DNA of 64,000 bases from a virus. Of the stretch, positions 8,520 to 18,673 are shown one piece after another. The notes beneath the pieces were generated by a model. It was given only the letters and a program-made list of their open reading frames with translations, searched no databases and was not told the DNA's origin. The position numbers and the translations under genes are program-made. The stretch covers positions 43,233 to 107,232 of the IMG/VR virus record IMGVR_UViG_3300044701_001873; one strand, written 5' to 3'. Within the stretch, counting starts at the first letter, position 1, and each line of letters opens with the position of its first letter.

Positions 8520-11500
8520 TTAATATGCACCAGTTTTGATAGTCCCAACTGTCGCTGCTCTGGTAGTGCAACTGTTAAGAATTGGAAACGCAGTATCTCT
8601 AATTCTAGTAGTATTGCTTGTTGCTGCTGAGTTAAGGACAGTCTGCCAAGGAGTTGCTCCAACCGCAATTCCAGTATAACTACTGGGGTTAAGATTTTGC
8701 AATAAAGATTCAATCTCAAATTGCGCAGGAGGTCTTTGTGCATTTAAAGTAAATGCATCCCAAATAGCAGATACCAAGTCCGTCCATTGAATAGATGCAG
8801 TAGATCCTTGGAAATTTCCAGATCCTGCAAGTATTGAGTTATAATATGCTGTTGCATCACCTACTGCAACAAGACCTGTAGGAGGTCTACTTTTTAATAA
8901 CGTTTCCCCCGAAATTATTGTTCCCAAAGTATTAGTAAATTGCGCATTAGTATAATAAGTTAGTGTAACATTATTAGCAACTGGACCAACTGGCCATTGA
9001 AATGAATTTTCTTCTGGAATACATTCTCTTGTCGTCACTCTAAATTCTCTTTGGGTTGCAACAGAATTTCCTGAAGGGTCGGTAAAATTTATAAATGCGC
9101 TAGTTGCTGTAAGGAAATCGGTCGAAGCATTTACTCTTAATTGAATGACAGTATTATTAGCAATATTTGAGTTAGTAATAGATCCTGCTACTGGAAGAGC
9201 AAAAGCTGCTCCAGGGCTACCTGTAACTGAACCGGTTATAGCAGCAGTAATTCCAGACACTGTTAAATTACCAGATGAAAGGAGATTGAGAATTGCAGTT
9301 GAAGGCTCTACTCCTGTAAGAGAAGAAAATATGGTTGTATTAGGATTTAAAGTAGGAGTATAATCTTCATTAACAGTAATTGTAACCGATGCCGTTGCAT
9401 ACCTATTAGATCCCTCGACAGTAGTTCCAGTGGTATAAGTAGAAGAAGCTGGATTTACAAATGCCGTGATTGTATAAGTAATAGACCCAGTAGTTACTGG
9501 TGTTTGTGCAGTAGTTCCACTCAGACTTGTTGGTGGAGTTGCAGACCAACTTACTGAGCGAATACTTGTGCAATTAGTAGAAGACCAGGTTAAAGTAGTA
9601 GGTGATCCTATTTCGATAGTTGTGGGACTTGCAGTAAGAGACAATGCCCAAGGAGTAGTATCAGCAACCGTAGTAATAGTAAAGGACGTATTAAATCCAA
9701 CTGATGGAGTGACTCCAGAGGCACTATTGGAAACTGTAATGGTCGATGCTACGCCTGTGATATAAGAAGGGCTAGATCTTACCGTTAATCTAACAGTGGA
9801 TCCTGGTGTAACGTTTGTTAATGTCTTAACTGGAGTTATCGTTGATCCATTTAATTGAGTAAAATTAAAAGCAGAAGATACTGAATTGACAGTGACATTC
9901 ATTTGACAATCAGTGTTATATCCACCAACTGTGAAGTCTATAATTTCGTCAGAATTTAAAGGAGAATTGGTTATATTTGCTATACTGAAGGTAGTAATTG
10001 GACAACTTCTTGCAATAGTGCTAACATTCCAAATATCTTCCTGAAAACCTGTTATAGTTGTATATCCTTCTGGATTATCTATTGGGGTTGAATTATTTAC
10101 TGTTGTGTCTGTTCCATTAACTCTAAAAGTTAGTGTATTATTAGTTACACCATTCGCAGTATTTGCAACAGGAGTTGTCATTCTTACACGGATAATATCT
10201 CCATTTTTAACAGGACCTGGGTTGAGTCCTGCTACCCAAGTTGGACTACCATTTATATTATATTCTGCAGAAACTCCTGCAGTTGAACTTGGTATAGATG
10301 CTACGCCATTTGATCCGGCAATCATGCCACTTAAAGTAATTGGTCCACTTGTGACTACTACACCTCTTCCTTGATCTGTAAGATCTGAAAATGTATATGT
10401 TGCAGGAATAGTATCAATTGGGGCAGGTCTTGTTGTAACAATAAATGCTGCCGATTTATCCGATACGTTCAATGTAGTTGTAGTGGTTGTGCTATAACTT
10501 GTGGAAGAAGGCACCTTAACATTTATTTTATCACCATTAAATGCATAGGTTGATGAGGTTTGAAAATAAGTTGGGGCACTTGGATTTACTGGATCAGTAT
10601 ATCTTAGAGTTCCATCTGATTTCAGAATTTGGAAAGAACCAGTTCCAGTTCTTGACACTAATAACGCAGCTGGATCTCCTGGCCAAGTTAATGGGTCTGC
10701 ATTTGCTGGTCCCGTATCAGCACCAGATATTGTCATAAATCCACTTGTATATCCAAATCCAAGTTGATTTGCGGAAGAAATGCCAGTGAAACTAAATGGA
10801 TCTATTGTAGTAATAGCATCTCTAGTTATAAGACCCCAAGTAGTTGTGAAAGTTCCTACCTGAACAGTAAATGTTCTTGTTGTTGCATATAAATTTGGAG
10901 TTTGTGTTGAAAGGTATATCTGATCAGTATTTGCAACTGTTCCTGAAACTCCGATTAGTGATCCATTTTTATAGATATTAATCGTTGTTCCCTCTCCAGT
11001 TTGATTTGCAGAAGCAGAAATAGGAAAAGAAAATCCTGCCTCTAATCCCAAAACAGTAACAATATTACTTACTGTAGTAATTCCAAGTTGCTGGTCTAAT
11101 AATCCATTAAAAATAAAATTATTCGGAGTTTCGTCAATTGATCTTGTAGAAACTTCCCAAGTCCCTGTTCTTTTTCCTATTTTAACAGGAATTGTATATG
11201 ATTTGTTAAAATCACTCAGAGTTCCTGAAGTTGGTTGAAGTCTAATTTGGATGGTAGTATTATCTCTGACAAATACAGAAGCATCCGTTGACCTTGCTGG
11301 AACATAAGTAACTCCACCATCAATCGATAAAGTTGCATTATCGTTTTCGACAACGACCCTTGCTTTATAGTTAATCCCAGTAATAGTTAAAATGGCAGTA
11401 GCAGCAATTGTTGGGCTTTGTGTTCCTATAATATTTTGGGCACTGAGAGCAGTTGCAAATGGATTAGGCCAATCGTCTAAAGTTCCTCTATAAGCATATT

Positions 11501-11537
11501 CAGAAGAACCTCCAGTAGAACCAAGTAATGGACTCAT
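8520..11537 (-). CDS. Large virion protein with Ig-like repeated domains
   Basis: 1,005 residues, almost entirely beta-rich, built from repeated modules of about 100 residues. The modules carry motifs such as TLTWSSTNC, a bacterial Ig-like domain signature, and recurring phrases like NNTVIQLRVN, NTTIQIRLQP and NGDIIRVRMT that show internal homology. No enzymatic motif is seen. The C-terminus (last 120 residues) is different and contains a GETLLKSRPPTGLVAVGDA stretch. Ig-like modules on phage tails and capsids commonly mediate weak binding to cell-surface carbohydrate. It lies between two giant fibre genes in the same orientation. Confidence 0.75.
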   Translation of the reverse strand: MSPLLGSTGGSSEYAYRGTLDDWPNPFATALSAQNIIGTQSPTIAATAILTITGINYKARVVVENDNATLSIDGGVTYVPARSTDASVFVRDNTTIQIRLQPTSGTLSDFNKSYTIPVKIGKRTGTWEVSTRSIDETPNNFIFNGLLDQQLGITTVSNIVTVLGLEAGFSFPISASANQTGEGTTINIYKNGSLIGVSGTVANTDQIYLSTQTPNLYATTRTFTVQVGTFTTTWGLITRDAITTIDPFSFTGISSANQLGFGYTSGFMTISGADTGPANADPLTWPGDPAALLVSRTGTGSFQILKSDGTLRYTDPVNPSAPTYFQTSSTYAFNGDKINVKVPSSTSYSTTTTTTLNVSDKSAAFIVTTRPAPIDTIPATYTFSDLTDQGRGVVVTSGPITLSGMIAGSNGVASIPSSTAGVSAEYNINGSPTWVAGLNPGPVKNGDIIRVRMTTPVANTANGVTNNTLTFRVNGTDTTVNNSTPIDNPEGYTTITGFQEDIWNVSTIARSCPITTFSIANITNSPLNSDEIIDFTVGGYNTDCQMNVTVNSVSSAFNFTQLNGSTITPVKTLTNVTPGSTVRLTVRSSPSYITGVASTITVSNSASGVTPSVGFNTSFTITTVADTTPWALSLTASPTTIEIGSPTTLTWSSTNCTSIRSVSWSATPPTSLSGTTAQTPVTTGSITYTITAFVNPASSTYTTGTTVEGSNRYATASVTITVNEDYTPTLNPNTTIFSSLTGVEPSTAILNLLSSGNLTVSGITAAITGSVTGSPGAAFALPVAGSITNSNIANNTVIQLRVNASTDFLTATSAFINFTDPSGNSVATQREFRVTTRECIPEENSFQWPVGPVANNVTLTYYTNAQFTNTLGTIISGETLLKSRPPTGLVAVGDATAYYNSILAGSGNFQGSTASIQWTDLVSAIWDAFTLNAQRPPAQFEIESLLQNLNPSSYTGIAVGATPWQTVLNSAATSNTTRIRDTAFPILNSCTTRAATVGTIKTGAY

Positions 11538-11556
11538 TTTTTATTACTCCTTATAA

Positions 11557-14500
11557 TTAAGGTATTTGGGTGTATTGTGCCTGAGAATATAGAACAGTAA
11601 TCTGATTGGATATCGCTCCTGCTGCCGATCCCGCTTTTCTTATGAGAACATATGTATAAACATCAATACCATTCGGATTTCCTGTTGTTATTTTTTCTCC
11701 ACCATAATAATAAGGATTAATATTAGAATTATCAACAAGAATTGTAGGATTATAGTATGGAATTGCTCCTTGATTTGTTATAATCGCAACGGTCATTGTT
11801 TCTCCTACATTTAAGAAACCATTATCTCCAGCTAAGAAATATCCAGGTTCTGTTGTTAATTTAGAACTATCTCCCAAGAAACTTAAAGTCCAATCGCCAG
11901 TGGGTGGATTTACGAAATAATAAACATTATTATCAGCCAAATAAACTGGAATAGTAGTATTTGTTAAAGTTCTGTTATCAATGGTTGCCTTTTCAATGAT
12001 TTCAAATACACGTAAGGATCCATTGATTGCCATAGTTCCTTCAACATACATTGCATACTCTGACTTAGCACTAGTGGTATTAATTCCAATAGGAGTATTT
12101 GTATGAATACCAACTGCATCGGTAACCCAAATATCAGAAACACCTGTAAGTCCAGAACCATCCCCAACAATTTTTCCATTAACTTTTAATGCAGTTCCAG
12201 CTTCTGGCGCAGTTCCAATACCAACTAATCCATTACTTACAGTAAATTGCTGTACTCCAGTTGAAACTTTAAAATCGGAATTATTAATAGTTAAATCATC
12301 AAAAACTCCAATGGATGAAAATTCGGAAAGATTAATTGAACCAAATCTAGACCAATTATTTTGGTTAGTATATACCCAACCAATAGATCCACCAACATTA
12401 GGAGCAGCATCAAAAATAACATCACCTGGATTGCCAGCAACAGTCGGAGTTGATATACCTACAGTATATCTTCTTGAAATTCTTGCATCACCCTGAAGTA
12501 AAAGAGTACTTGCTTCAATTCCATCTGGAGAATTGGATGTAATTTTTTCATTGAAGATTACTGGTCCATTAAAGTTAGAAATGTTATTTCCTTCAACTCC
12601 ACCATCAACCGAGATAGATCTACTTACAGAGATAACATCAGGATTTATGTAATCAATTCCAAGTGTATTAGAAGACTCTGGAGGATCTCCAACAAAGCTT
12701 GGAATTGGCGTATCATAAGTTTCACCCCTTCCTGAAGAACTGACCTTTTTATTTCCAGTATAGGAATCACCATCACTGTTCATTCCAGTGAATATAACAG
12801 CACCTGCGCCAAATTTAGCAGACTGTGCAAATAATTCTTCTTGAGGACTTAACTGCCTATCTTGCCTCTCGGGGAATGCAGTCGAATAATTTCCTGGACC
12901 AAATCCAAGATATTCAAATGTATGTCCAGAAGCTCTTAAAATAGAATTTCTTCTGAATTCAATTGGAATAATATTAATTCTTCTTACTAAAGAACCTAAA
13001 GCGTGATTTTCTGGTGATGTTCCTACCAGAGCACGATCAACTTGTATAACATTACTTGTTACAGTCGTCTTCACTCTCATAATTTCATTGTTAATCAGTA
13101 TAAAATCACCAATTCTCAAATCGTATCTATCAGAAAGTGTAACTTGAGTGCTTGAAAGTTCTGGTCCTAATGTTGCTGAAGTATAAGTTGTTAGATTTCC
13201 ATAATTAAAGATCATTCTTTCGGAAACATTCTCATCTTCAGTAGAAGTTAATTCACCTCTTGAAGATACCCCCTCATAGTTTAAAACAGCACCTCCAACA
13301 CCTGCTGGGGAAAGACCTTTTCCAACATTTACTGAGAATGTATTATTAAGAGGAACTTGATTTACGATAAATGATTGATTATATTCTACTGTCGAACTAG
13401 AAATTGAAATTTTATTTCCTTTGAATAATCCATGAGGAGAAGAAGATGCAAAAGTTGCAATACCTGATGTAGAATTATAACTGGCCGCAGTAATCGTCAA
13501 ACTTTTTCCTGTCAGATTTATGAATGAAGGCTGAGATACTGTAGCTCCTATTCCGGATCCAACAACAGGGGATGAAATAGGATTTAACGATGCAACTCTA
13601 ATTCTGTTAGAAGAGCTATTTAATAATGTAATTTTATAAAGTCCATTATACTTTTTATAAGATGGATCTTTAATATTGGAAATTTTTATATTATCGCCAA
13701 TATTATTATATACATTAGATACTCTTACTGTTCCTGGAGTATGAAGACCTGTAGTAGCAATTCCAACCACAGATAACTCTTCATTAACAAAATATCCAGT
13801 TCCGGGATTCATAATTTCAACTGAAAAAATTGTTCCGGCAGAACTAACAACAACTTTTGCAGATGCTTCTGTTCCAAAACCAGTATTACTAATTAATTGG
13901 GCATTGTAATAAGTTTCGGTTACTCCAGAACCAGTTCCATAATTTGACCCAGGAGTTAAAACAGTTGCTGAAATTAAACGATTTAGACCGTGATCAGATG
14001 AAGTATAAATGTCATGAGTGTTAGCGTCTATTGAAATTATATTATTAATTTTTATTGACTGATTGAAATCTAATAAAGAACTATCAATAGTTTCTTTAGT
14101 AATACTATTTTCTGGATCATCAACTACAACTTTTCCAACTGGATCCGGAACTGCAAAAGAAGAAGCAGAAGGTGCGTCAGAAACTGGTTCATCTCTATTT
14201 GTTCTTGGATAAAGATTTTGAATCGGTTGACTCAATTTAAAAGAATCAAATGGAGATGCTGAAGGTGAGTTTGAAGAATTTGTAATTGTTAAGTGATATA
14301 CTCCATCTTGCTGCCCCTTGATATAAGGTTTAATTTCTTCAGATTTGTAAATTGAGTAAATTCCAGAATACTTTTTACGGGAAAATCTTGGAAGATCGAC
14401 AGTTCTCGCTGAAGTATTACTAGTGAAATTACCTGGGTTTGTAATCAAAGCATATTTAAAAGTTCTTCTAGTGGGAACTGCGGTTACTGTGAATAAACCA

Positions 14501-17202
14501 TTAAATCCAATCTTATCAATTCCTGTAGCATTTCTTGTACTCTTAATACTCTTAATTTCAACTTCGGAACCTACAGATAGACCGTGATCTAGTTCAGTAG
14601 TAATAGTAACATCCTTGTTAGTATTAGACCAAGTTGCATTAGAAATAAATCTGAAATTTCTTAGTTCATTAATATTTCCAAGAGTTGCAGGGTTATTTAA
14701 ATTTCTAAAATATTTTGTAACTTCATCATCACTTGCTCCAATTGTTTTATTAGACTCTTGAAGAATAAATCCTTCGCTTGGAGGTCTTGAAGTAATTGAT
14801 GAACTTGATGGGATTACATATCTAATTTTGTAAAGAGTATCCGATAAAGATCTAGTATCTATTGTTCTTTCAATATAAGTTCTAGAGGTTGCTGGACCAA
14901 GAGTTGCAACTCCTGCAGCAACAATTGCATCATATATCGTATTATTTGCTCCATCTGAAGAAACAGAAATATACCACTGCGACAATGAGATATCCCACTG
15001 AATAGGATGTCCAATTTCGTTTGGTTTTTTATCAGAAACTCTACTTACTACCTTTAATGAACCACCTCTATTATTGATACTTATAAAATTATTGTTTTGG
15101 GCATCATTGAAAGATTTTGCAATCTTTAACTGTGATGTAGTTAATGAAGAACCGGGTAACGAATTTGTTATCGCATAATATATCTGATCTTCTTTAACTC
15201 CATCAGGCAAATAACCATTTTCACTAATAATTCTAATTTTTTCCCCTGTTGAAAAAGAGTGTGGTGAAGAAAAATTAATTATATCGTCAGTAATGTTGTT
15301 TAAAGAATTACTTCTAGAAACATAGGATAATTTTTCTTTGCTTTGAGAAGTTCCTGGGATAACAATGTTAGCAAAATATGTTGAAGTAACTCCACTCTGA
15401 TTTATTGTAAAATAAAGTTTATCGTCAGTCTTTGCTCCAATTCTATATCCATCCAAAATATGATTTGGTGGGGCATCTAAAGATTTTTTATTGTACAAGT
15501 ATAATCTATTGCTTCCCGCAGATCCTCTGGAAATGGTCAATGCTACATCAATCGCATTAAATTCAGAACTTGTTTCAATTGGTTCGATTTCTTTTGGTGG
15601 AATGATGTGAGTAATATAACCAACATCATCTCTTAAAAACGCTTCGTTTCTAAATCCAGTCGCAGTTAATGAGTTTGCTCCAAAGTTGGAGTTTGAGTTT
15701 GTGATCGAAAGGTCTCCACCAGACTCTGTTAAGAAGTGGCGAGTAAATCCAATTGCAAATACGGAAACTACCTGAATAAACGCATTGTTACTGCACTTAA
15801 TATGAATACTTTCATAAGATGGTTTATGACGTGCTAGTGAATTGGCATAAATGTTTTGATCTCCAGTTGCCAGTTCGTCATCATATTCTCCGGTATTTGG
15901 ATTATATTTTACGAATGCCTTATTATCTTTCTGTAGACCAATTCCGGTGAATTGCGCAACAACCATACTCTTAAATCCACCTGCCTTGTCTCCATCTGCG
16001 TGAAGACCACACATACCATACACGGATCTTAGAGAACAGTTGAAAATGTATGGAGAGGCAGAATTAACAGTATCTAAAATAAGACTTAAAGTTGCTCCAG
16101 GAGGAGAAGGGATACTCGGAGTTTCTGGAGGAGTTTGAACCTTATACTGAATTACGCTATCACTGATAACTTTACTTACAACTTGTTGACCATTATATCC
16201 TGCTGGACCAATTCCTTTAATTTGAATAGGAGAGTCAACATCAATGTTTTCAAATGGCTCTGATAACTCAACGGTAATTGTATTACCAGATACTGTTCCA
16301 TTTCCTGCACGAATACTTGTAATACCTATTTCATCTCCACGAGAACCTACGATCAAATATTCATCAATCTTTGGTTGAATATCTAATAAGGATGATGGAT
16401 AATCGTTTGAAATTCCTCTATCACTACTTTCCCCATAAGCAATTCCAACTTTTTCATAGTAAATATCTAAGTCAGTTCGAGTTGTAGAAAAGTTCTGAAT
16501 AAACTCGTCATTGATAGTTACTGGATTTACTCCGTCTGCATATTCAAAACAAGTAAGTTTATGATGAGAAAATCTTGGGAAAAATGTGTTTGTCGTATAA
16601 TCGATATAACAAGGAATATTTGGATCTGCATCAAAAACAGTAAATTGCCATAAGTAACAAGCACCTGTTACTCTAAAAATAGCAGATCTTTCAATATTTG
16701 CTCCATCAACTTCGTCAGGATTTGGGACATACTTAGGACGAATTTTGGTTTTACGAAGATCATAACCGACAATAGAAGTTCCGCGAGGAATAATAACTCC
16801 CCCATGGACACTATTCATTTTGTAGAGAATATTATTTTCTGATGCAATATTAAAATTGGTATTTACATCAAATTGAGTAAAATCATTACTTGAAGTTCCA
16901 TTTCTCAAAAGATAAGTATTCTGTCCGAGGGAAATATCTGGAATCCACCCTGGACGATTATCAATAAGGTGCTCACCTGGATAAAGAAGAATGGTCGTTT
17001 TACCAAACCTATCATTATCTAAACCTTTCTGGTATGAAAATCTTGCTGCTTCTATTAATGCTCTTTGTATAGTTTTAAAGGGTCTAGTTAATGAATTACC
17101 CTTATTTTCTATACTATCTGTAGAGTCGATACTTGATGGATCAACATAAAGAATTTCTCCACGAGTGCTCTTCAGAAAATTATCCAGACGACTGAGACCC
17201 AT
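11557..17202 (-). CDS. Giant structural protein (1,881 aa), pectate-lyase-like N-terminus
   Basis: Residues 14-65 contain ILYVDPSS and a TRPFKTIQRALIEAAR block, the standard opening of a pectin-lyase-fold beta-helix, followed by LLYPGEHLIDNRP. The middle carries modules with the phrase SSPHGLFKGNKISI and related HGL modules that are also present in the 1,820-residue protein. This shows shared ancestry between the two giant proteins. The C-terminal 300 residues have the GIGTAPEAG / GIHTNTPIG repeats common to the neighbouring fibres. No catalytic acid cluster can be assigned, so enzymatic activity is not claimed. It is probably a tail fibre or baseplate spike. Confidence 0.8.
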   Translation of the reverse strand: MGLSRLDNFLKSTRGEILYVDPSSIDSTDSIENKGNSLTRPFKTIQRALIEAARFSYQKGLDNDRFGKTTILLYPGEHLIDNRPGWIPDISLGQNTYLLRNGTSSNDFTQFDVNTNFNIASENNILYKMNSVHGGVIIPRGTSIVGYDLRKTKIRPKYVPNPDEVDGANIERSAIFRVTGACYLWQFTVFDADPNIPCYIDYTTNTFFPRFSHHKLTCFEYADGVNPVTINDEFIQNFSTTRTDLDIYYEKVGIAYGESSDRGISNDYPSSLLDIQPKIDEYLIVGSRGDEIGITSIRAGNGTVSGNTITVELSEPFENIDVDSPIQIKGIGPAGYNGQQVVSKVISDSVIQYKVQTPPETPSIPSPPGATLSLILDTVNSASPYIFNCSLRSVYGMCGLHADGDKAGGFKSMVVAQFTGIGLQKDNKAFVKYNPNTGEYDDELATGDQNIYANSLARHKPSYESIHIKCSNNAFIQVVSVFAIGFTRHFLTESGGDLSITNSNSNFGANSLTATGFRNEAFLRDDVGYITHIIPPKEIEPIETSSEFNAIDVALTISRGSAGSNRLYLYNKKSLDAPPNHILDGYRIGAKTDDKLYFTINQSGVTSTYFANIVIPGTSQSKEKLSYVSRSNSLNNITDDIINFSSPHSFSTGEKIRIISENGYLPDGVKEDQIYYAITNSLPGSSLTTSQLKIAKSFNDAQNNNFISINNRGGSLKVVSRVSDKKPNEIGHPIQWDISLSQWYISVSSDGANNTIYDAIVAAGVATLGPATSRTYIERTIDTRSLSDTLYKIRYVIPSSSSITSRPPSEGFILQESNKTIGASDDEVTKYFRNLNNPATLGNINELRNFRFISNATWSNTNKDVTITTELDHGLSVGSEVEIKSIKSTRNATGIDKIGFNGLFTVTAVPTRRTFKYALITNPGNFTSNTSARTVDLPRFSRKKYSGIYSIYKSEEIKPYIKGQQDGVYHLTITNSSNSPSASPFDSFKLSQPIQNLYPRTNRDEPVSDAPSASSFAVPDPVGKVVVDDPENSITKETIDSSLLDFNQSIKINNIISIDANTHDIYTSSDHGLNRLISATVLTPGSNYGTGSGVTETYYNAQLISNTGFGTEASAKVVVSSAGTIFSVEIMNPGTGYFVNEELSVVGIATTGLHTPGTVRVSNVYNNIGDNIKISNIKDPSYKKYNGLYKITLLNSSSNRIRVASLNPISSPVVGSGIGATVSQPSFINLTGKSLTITAASYNSTSGIATFASSSPHGLFKGNKISISSSTVEYNQSFIVNQVPLNNTFSVNVGKGLSPAGVGGAVLNYEGVSSRGELTSTEDENVSERMIFNYGNLTTYTSATLGPELSSTQVTLSDRYDLRIGDFILINNEIMRVKTTVTSNVIQVDRALVGTSPENHALGSLVRRINIIPIEFRRNSILRASGHTFEYLGFGPGNYSTAFPERQDRQLSPQEELFAQSAKFGAGAVIFTGMNSDGDSYTGNKKVSSSGRGETYDTPIPSFVGDPPESSNTLGIDYINPDVISVSRSISVDGGVEGNNISNFNGPVIFNEKITSNSPDGIEASTLLLQGDARISRRYTVGISTPTVAGNPGDVIFDAAPNVGGSIGWVYTNQNNWSRFGSINLSEFSSIGVFDDLTINNSDFKVSTGVQQFTVSNGLVGIGTAPEAGTALKVNGKIVGDGSGLTGVSDIWVTDAVGIHTNTPIGINTTSAKSEYAMYVEGTMAINGSLRVFEIIEKATIDNRTLTNTTIPVYLADNNVYYFVNPPTGDWTLSFLGDSSKLTTEPGYFLAGDNGFLNVGETMTVAIITNQGAIPYYNPTILVDNSNINPYYYGGEKITTGNPNGIDVYTYVLIRKAGSAAGAISNQITVLYSQAQYTQIP

Positions 17203-17231
17203 TTTATTGCGCTATAAATTCTGTTATAGAT

Positions 17232-17238
17232 TATTTAG
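17232..17238 (-). promoter_or_regulatory. Possible late-promoter variant CTAAATA
   Basis: CTAAATAAT on the minus strand, about 30 bp upstream of the 1,881-residue gene and immediately after a strong terminator. The position fits a late promoter; the first base deviates from ATAAATA. Confidence 0.4.
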
Positions 17239-17245
17239 CAACAAG

Positions 17246-17270
17246 AAAACCTCCCTTTGGGGGAGGTTTT
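17246..17270 (-). terminator. Intrinsic terminator after the Mom-like operon
   Basis: A perfect 10-bp stem (AAAACCTCCC / GGGAGGTTTT) with a 5-base loop, lying 27 bp after the stop of the 211-residue gene. The flanking A/T runs make it potentially active in both directions. Confidence 0.85.
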
Positions 17271-17296
17271 TCAAGTCACACGGAAGGGAATCTGGT

Positions 17297-17932
17297 TTAA
17301 GTATCGCCTGTATTATTATACCACTTTTCTTCTTTCCAAGTCAAGCGTTTTTTAAGTTCTTTGTCGAATAGCATCAGATATCTATGCTTTCGACTTCTTT
17401 CTCTCCATTCACCTTCAGAACCTTTTACAGAACCTCTTGAGTGTTTGGATCCATCAGAATAATAAAAATCCTTTTTAGGATCAGTTAAACCGTAGTAAGT
17501 AAAATTACAAGCTCTGTATATAACTCCAGAGTGGTGATTAGCATCAGCATAGCTAAGAATACAACGAACGCGGGCATCTTTTTTAAACCTCTTTATACAA
17601 CGACTGACAAACCAAGAAGTGATGTTGTATTCTGTTTTTTGAATATCTGGGTGAACACATAATCTCGATAATTCATAAAGACCGTCTTGTTCATCTCTTT
17701 GCAATCCAAATGCCCCGACTGCTATTTCTGGGACGGGGATCTTAGTAAAGATACAAGCAGCGAGGCAGTCACCAATATGCAAAATATCAGAAACACTGGA
17801 TTTGAATAAACCGTAGTTGTATCCACTCTTAAAGTCCTTTGATTCGTCTTTTAAATAATGATAATTATAAAGAAGATTTTTGATTTCTTCTTTACCTACT
17901 CTATCTATAAAAAACTGAGTATTTTTACTCAT
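17297..17932 (-). CDS. Mom-family DNA adenine-modification protein (GNAT-like fold)
   Basis: 211 residues. It carries the arrangement I associate with phage Mu Mom-type proteins: an N-terminal NYHY motif (residues 23-26), a strand-loop with YELSRLCVHP (87-95), the conserved SYADANHHSGVIYRACNF segment (127-144), a DGSKHSR stretch (160-166), and a C-terminal RKHRYLMLFD (181-190). Mu Mom replaces the N6 amino hydrogen of adenine with a methylcarbamoyl group and so shields phage DNA from restriction. The start ATG overlaps the stop of the upstream 56-residue gene (TGA inside CATTC), so translation is coupled. It is the last gene of an operon with an early-type promoter and is closed by a terminator. 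The family assignment is from recognised motifs; the modification itself is inferred. Confidence 0.72.
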   Translation of the reverse strand: MSKNTQFFIDRVGKEEIKNLLYNYHYLKDESKDFKSGYNYGLFKSSVSDILHIGDCLAACIFTKIPVPEIAVGAFGLQRDEQDGLYELSRLCVHPDIQKTEYNITSWFVSRCIKRFKKDARVRCILSYADANHHSGVIYRACNFTYYGLTDPKKDFYYSDGSKHSRGSVKGSEGEWRERSRKHRYLMLFDKELKKRLTWKEEKWYNNTGDT

Positions 17933-18099
17933 TCGTGTGAGGATTTCATCATATATTCTACAGTGTTTGCAACATCATTCATTGCAGCACGAAGATCTGG
18001 TTGTTGACCTGCTTCTTGTTTTAAGATAGGTCTAGAGTCATCAGTCAGTGTCCAACGCCACATATTCATAGATTGGCAATACCACAGATTAATTTTCAT
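17929..18099 (-). CDS. Small protein coupled to the Mom-like gene
   Basis: 56 codons from an ATG at 18099, stopping inside the start codon of the Mom-like gene. It begins MKINLWYCQSMNMWRWTL and contains DLRAAMNDVANTVEYMM. The Trp/Met-rich N-terminus and amphipathic helix look like a real small globular protein rather than chance. It overlaps the upstream gene by 11 bp. Function unknown; tight coupling to the Mom-like gene suggests co-expression and possibly a partner role, but nothing in the sequence proves this. Confidence 0.65.
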   Translation of the reverse strand: MKINLWYCQSMNMWRWTLTDDSRPILKQEAGQQPDLRAAMNDVANTVEYMMKSSHE

Positions 18100-18283
18100 T
18101 TTTGAAGTATTCTAATTTAATCCAATTTATAAGAGCATTAAGTTCCATCATTTTTTGTTCGTCTTGTTCAATGACGGTATCGGAAACAAGTTCTCCTACA
18201 GTAATGGTTAATGGAATTTGTGTTTTATAATACTCTAATGCTTCAATAGCAAGTTTTCGATCTTTTTGTGAAATTAATGACAT
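18089..18283 (-). CDS. Small helical hypothetical protein
   Basis: 64 residues, mostly helical and charged (ISQKDRKLAIEALEYYKTQI; DEQKMMELNALINWIK). No known domain recognised. It lies between the tRNA-Thr and the 56-residue gene, overlapping the latter by 11 bp. Confidence 0.65.
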   Translation of the reverse strand: MSLISQKDRKLAIEALEYYKTQIPLTITVGELVSDTVIEQDEQKMMELNALINWIKLEYFKNEN

Positions 18284-18303
18284 TTTGGAGTTTTAAGAAC
18301 TCA

Positions 18304-18375
18304 AGCCCCCGACTGGATTTGAACCAGCGACCAACGGTTTACAAAACCGTTGCTCTACCACTGAGCTACAAGGGC
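18304..18375 (-). tRNA. tRNA-Thr (anticodon TGT)
   Basis: 72-nt cloverleaf on the minus strand. The acceptor stem is GCCCTTG / CGGGGGC (two G-T pairs), the D-arm GCTC...GAGC, the anticodon stem ACGGT / ACCGT with loop TTTGTAA giving anticodon TGT, and the T-arm has GGTTCAAATCC. No CCA is encoded. It is embedded within a protein-coding operon rather than in a tRNA cluster. It would read ACA (and ACU by wobble), codons favoured by this AT-rich, threonine-rich fibre gene set. Confidence 0.93.
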
Positions 18376-18378
18376 AAT

Positions 18379-18648
18379 TTAATCAACAGGCAACATTTCT
18401 GGATTTTCCAGTTCTAATTCAAACATGAGAGGATGGCACTCTTCCATTATAAGGTAATGTGAAGATTGATACAAGTCCTCAGGTTCAAATTTGAGTTCAT
18501 TGTTTGCCATTTCAACTAATTCCAGATCATCCATACAATAATCTGGAAGTTCATCAAAAGTAAATGGAATTTGATTTATGAAATACATCAAGACTATCTG
18601 CGTTTTTCGGTTATACCAAACATATGCTGCATCTATCCTGTATTTCAT
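18379..18648 (-). CDS. Hypothetical acidic protein
   Basis: 89 residues, acidic in the C-terminal half (FELELENPEMLPVD), with a hydrophobic N-terminal strand (AAYVWYNRKTQIVLMYFI). No known family recognised. Its stop lies 4 bp from the tRNA-Thr acceptor end, so both are probably on one transcript that is then processed. A CTAAATA element lies 27 bp upstream of the start. Confidence 0.65.
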   Translation of the reverse strand: MKYRIDAAYVWYNRKTQIVLMYFINQIPFTFDELPDYCMDDLELVEMANNELKFEPEDLYQSSHYLIMEECHPLMFELELENPEMLPVD

Positions 18649-18673
18649 AGGAACAACTCCTATTACTTTTTGT

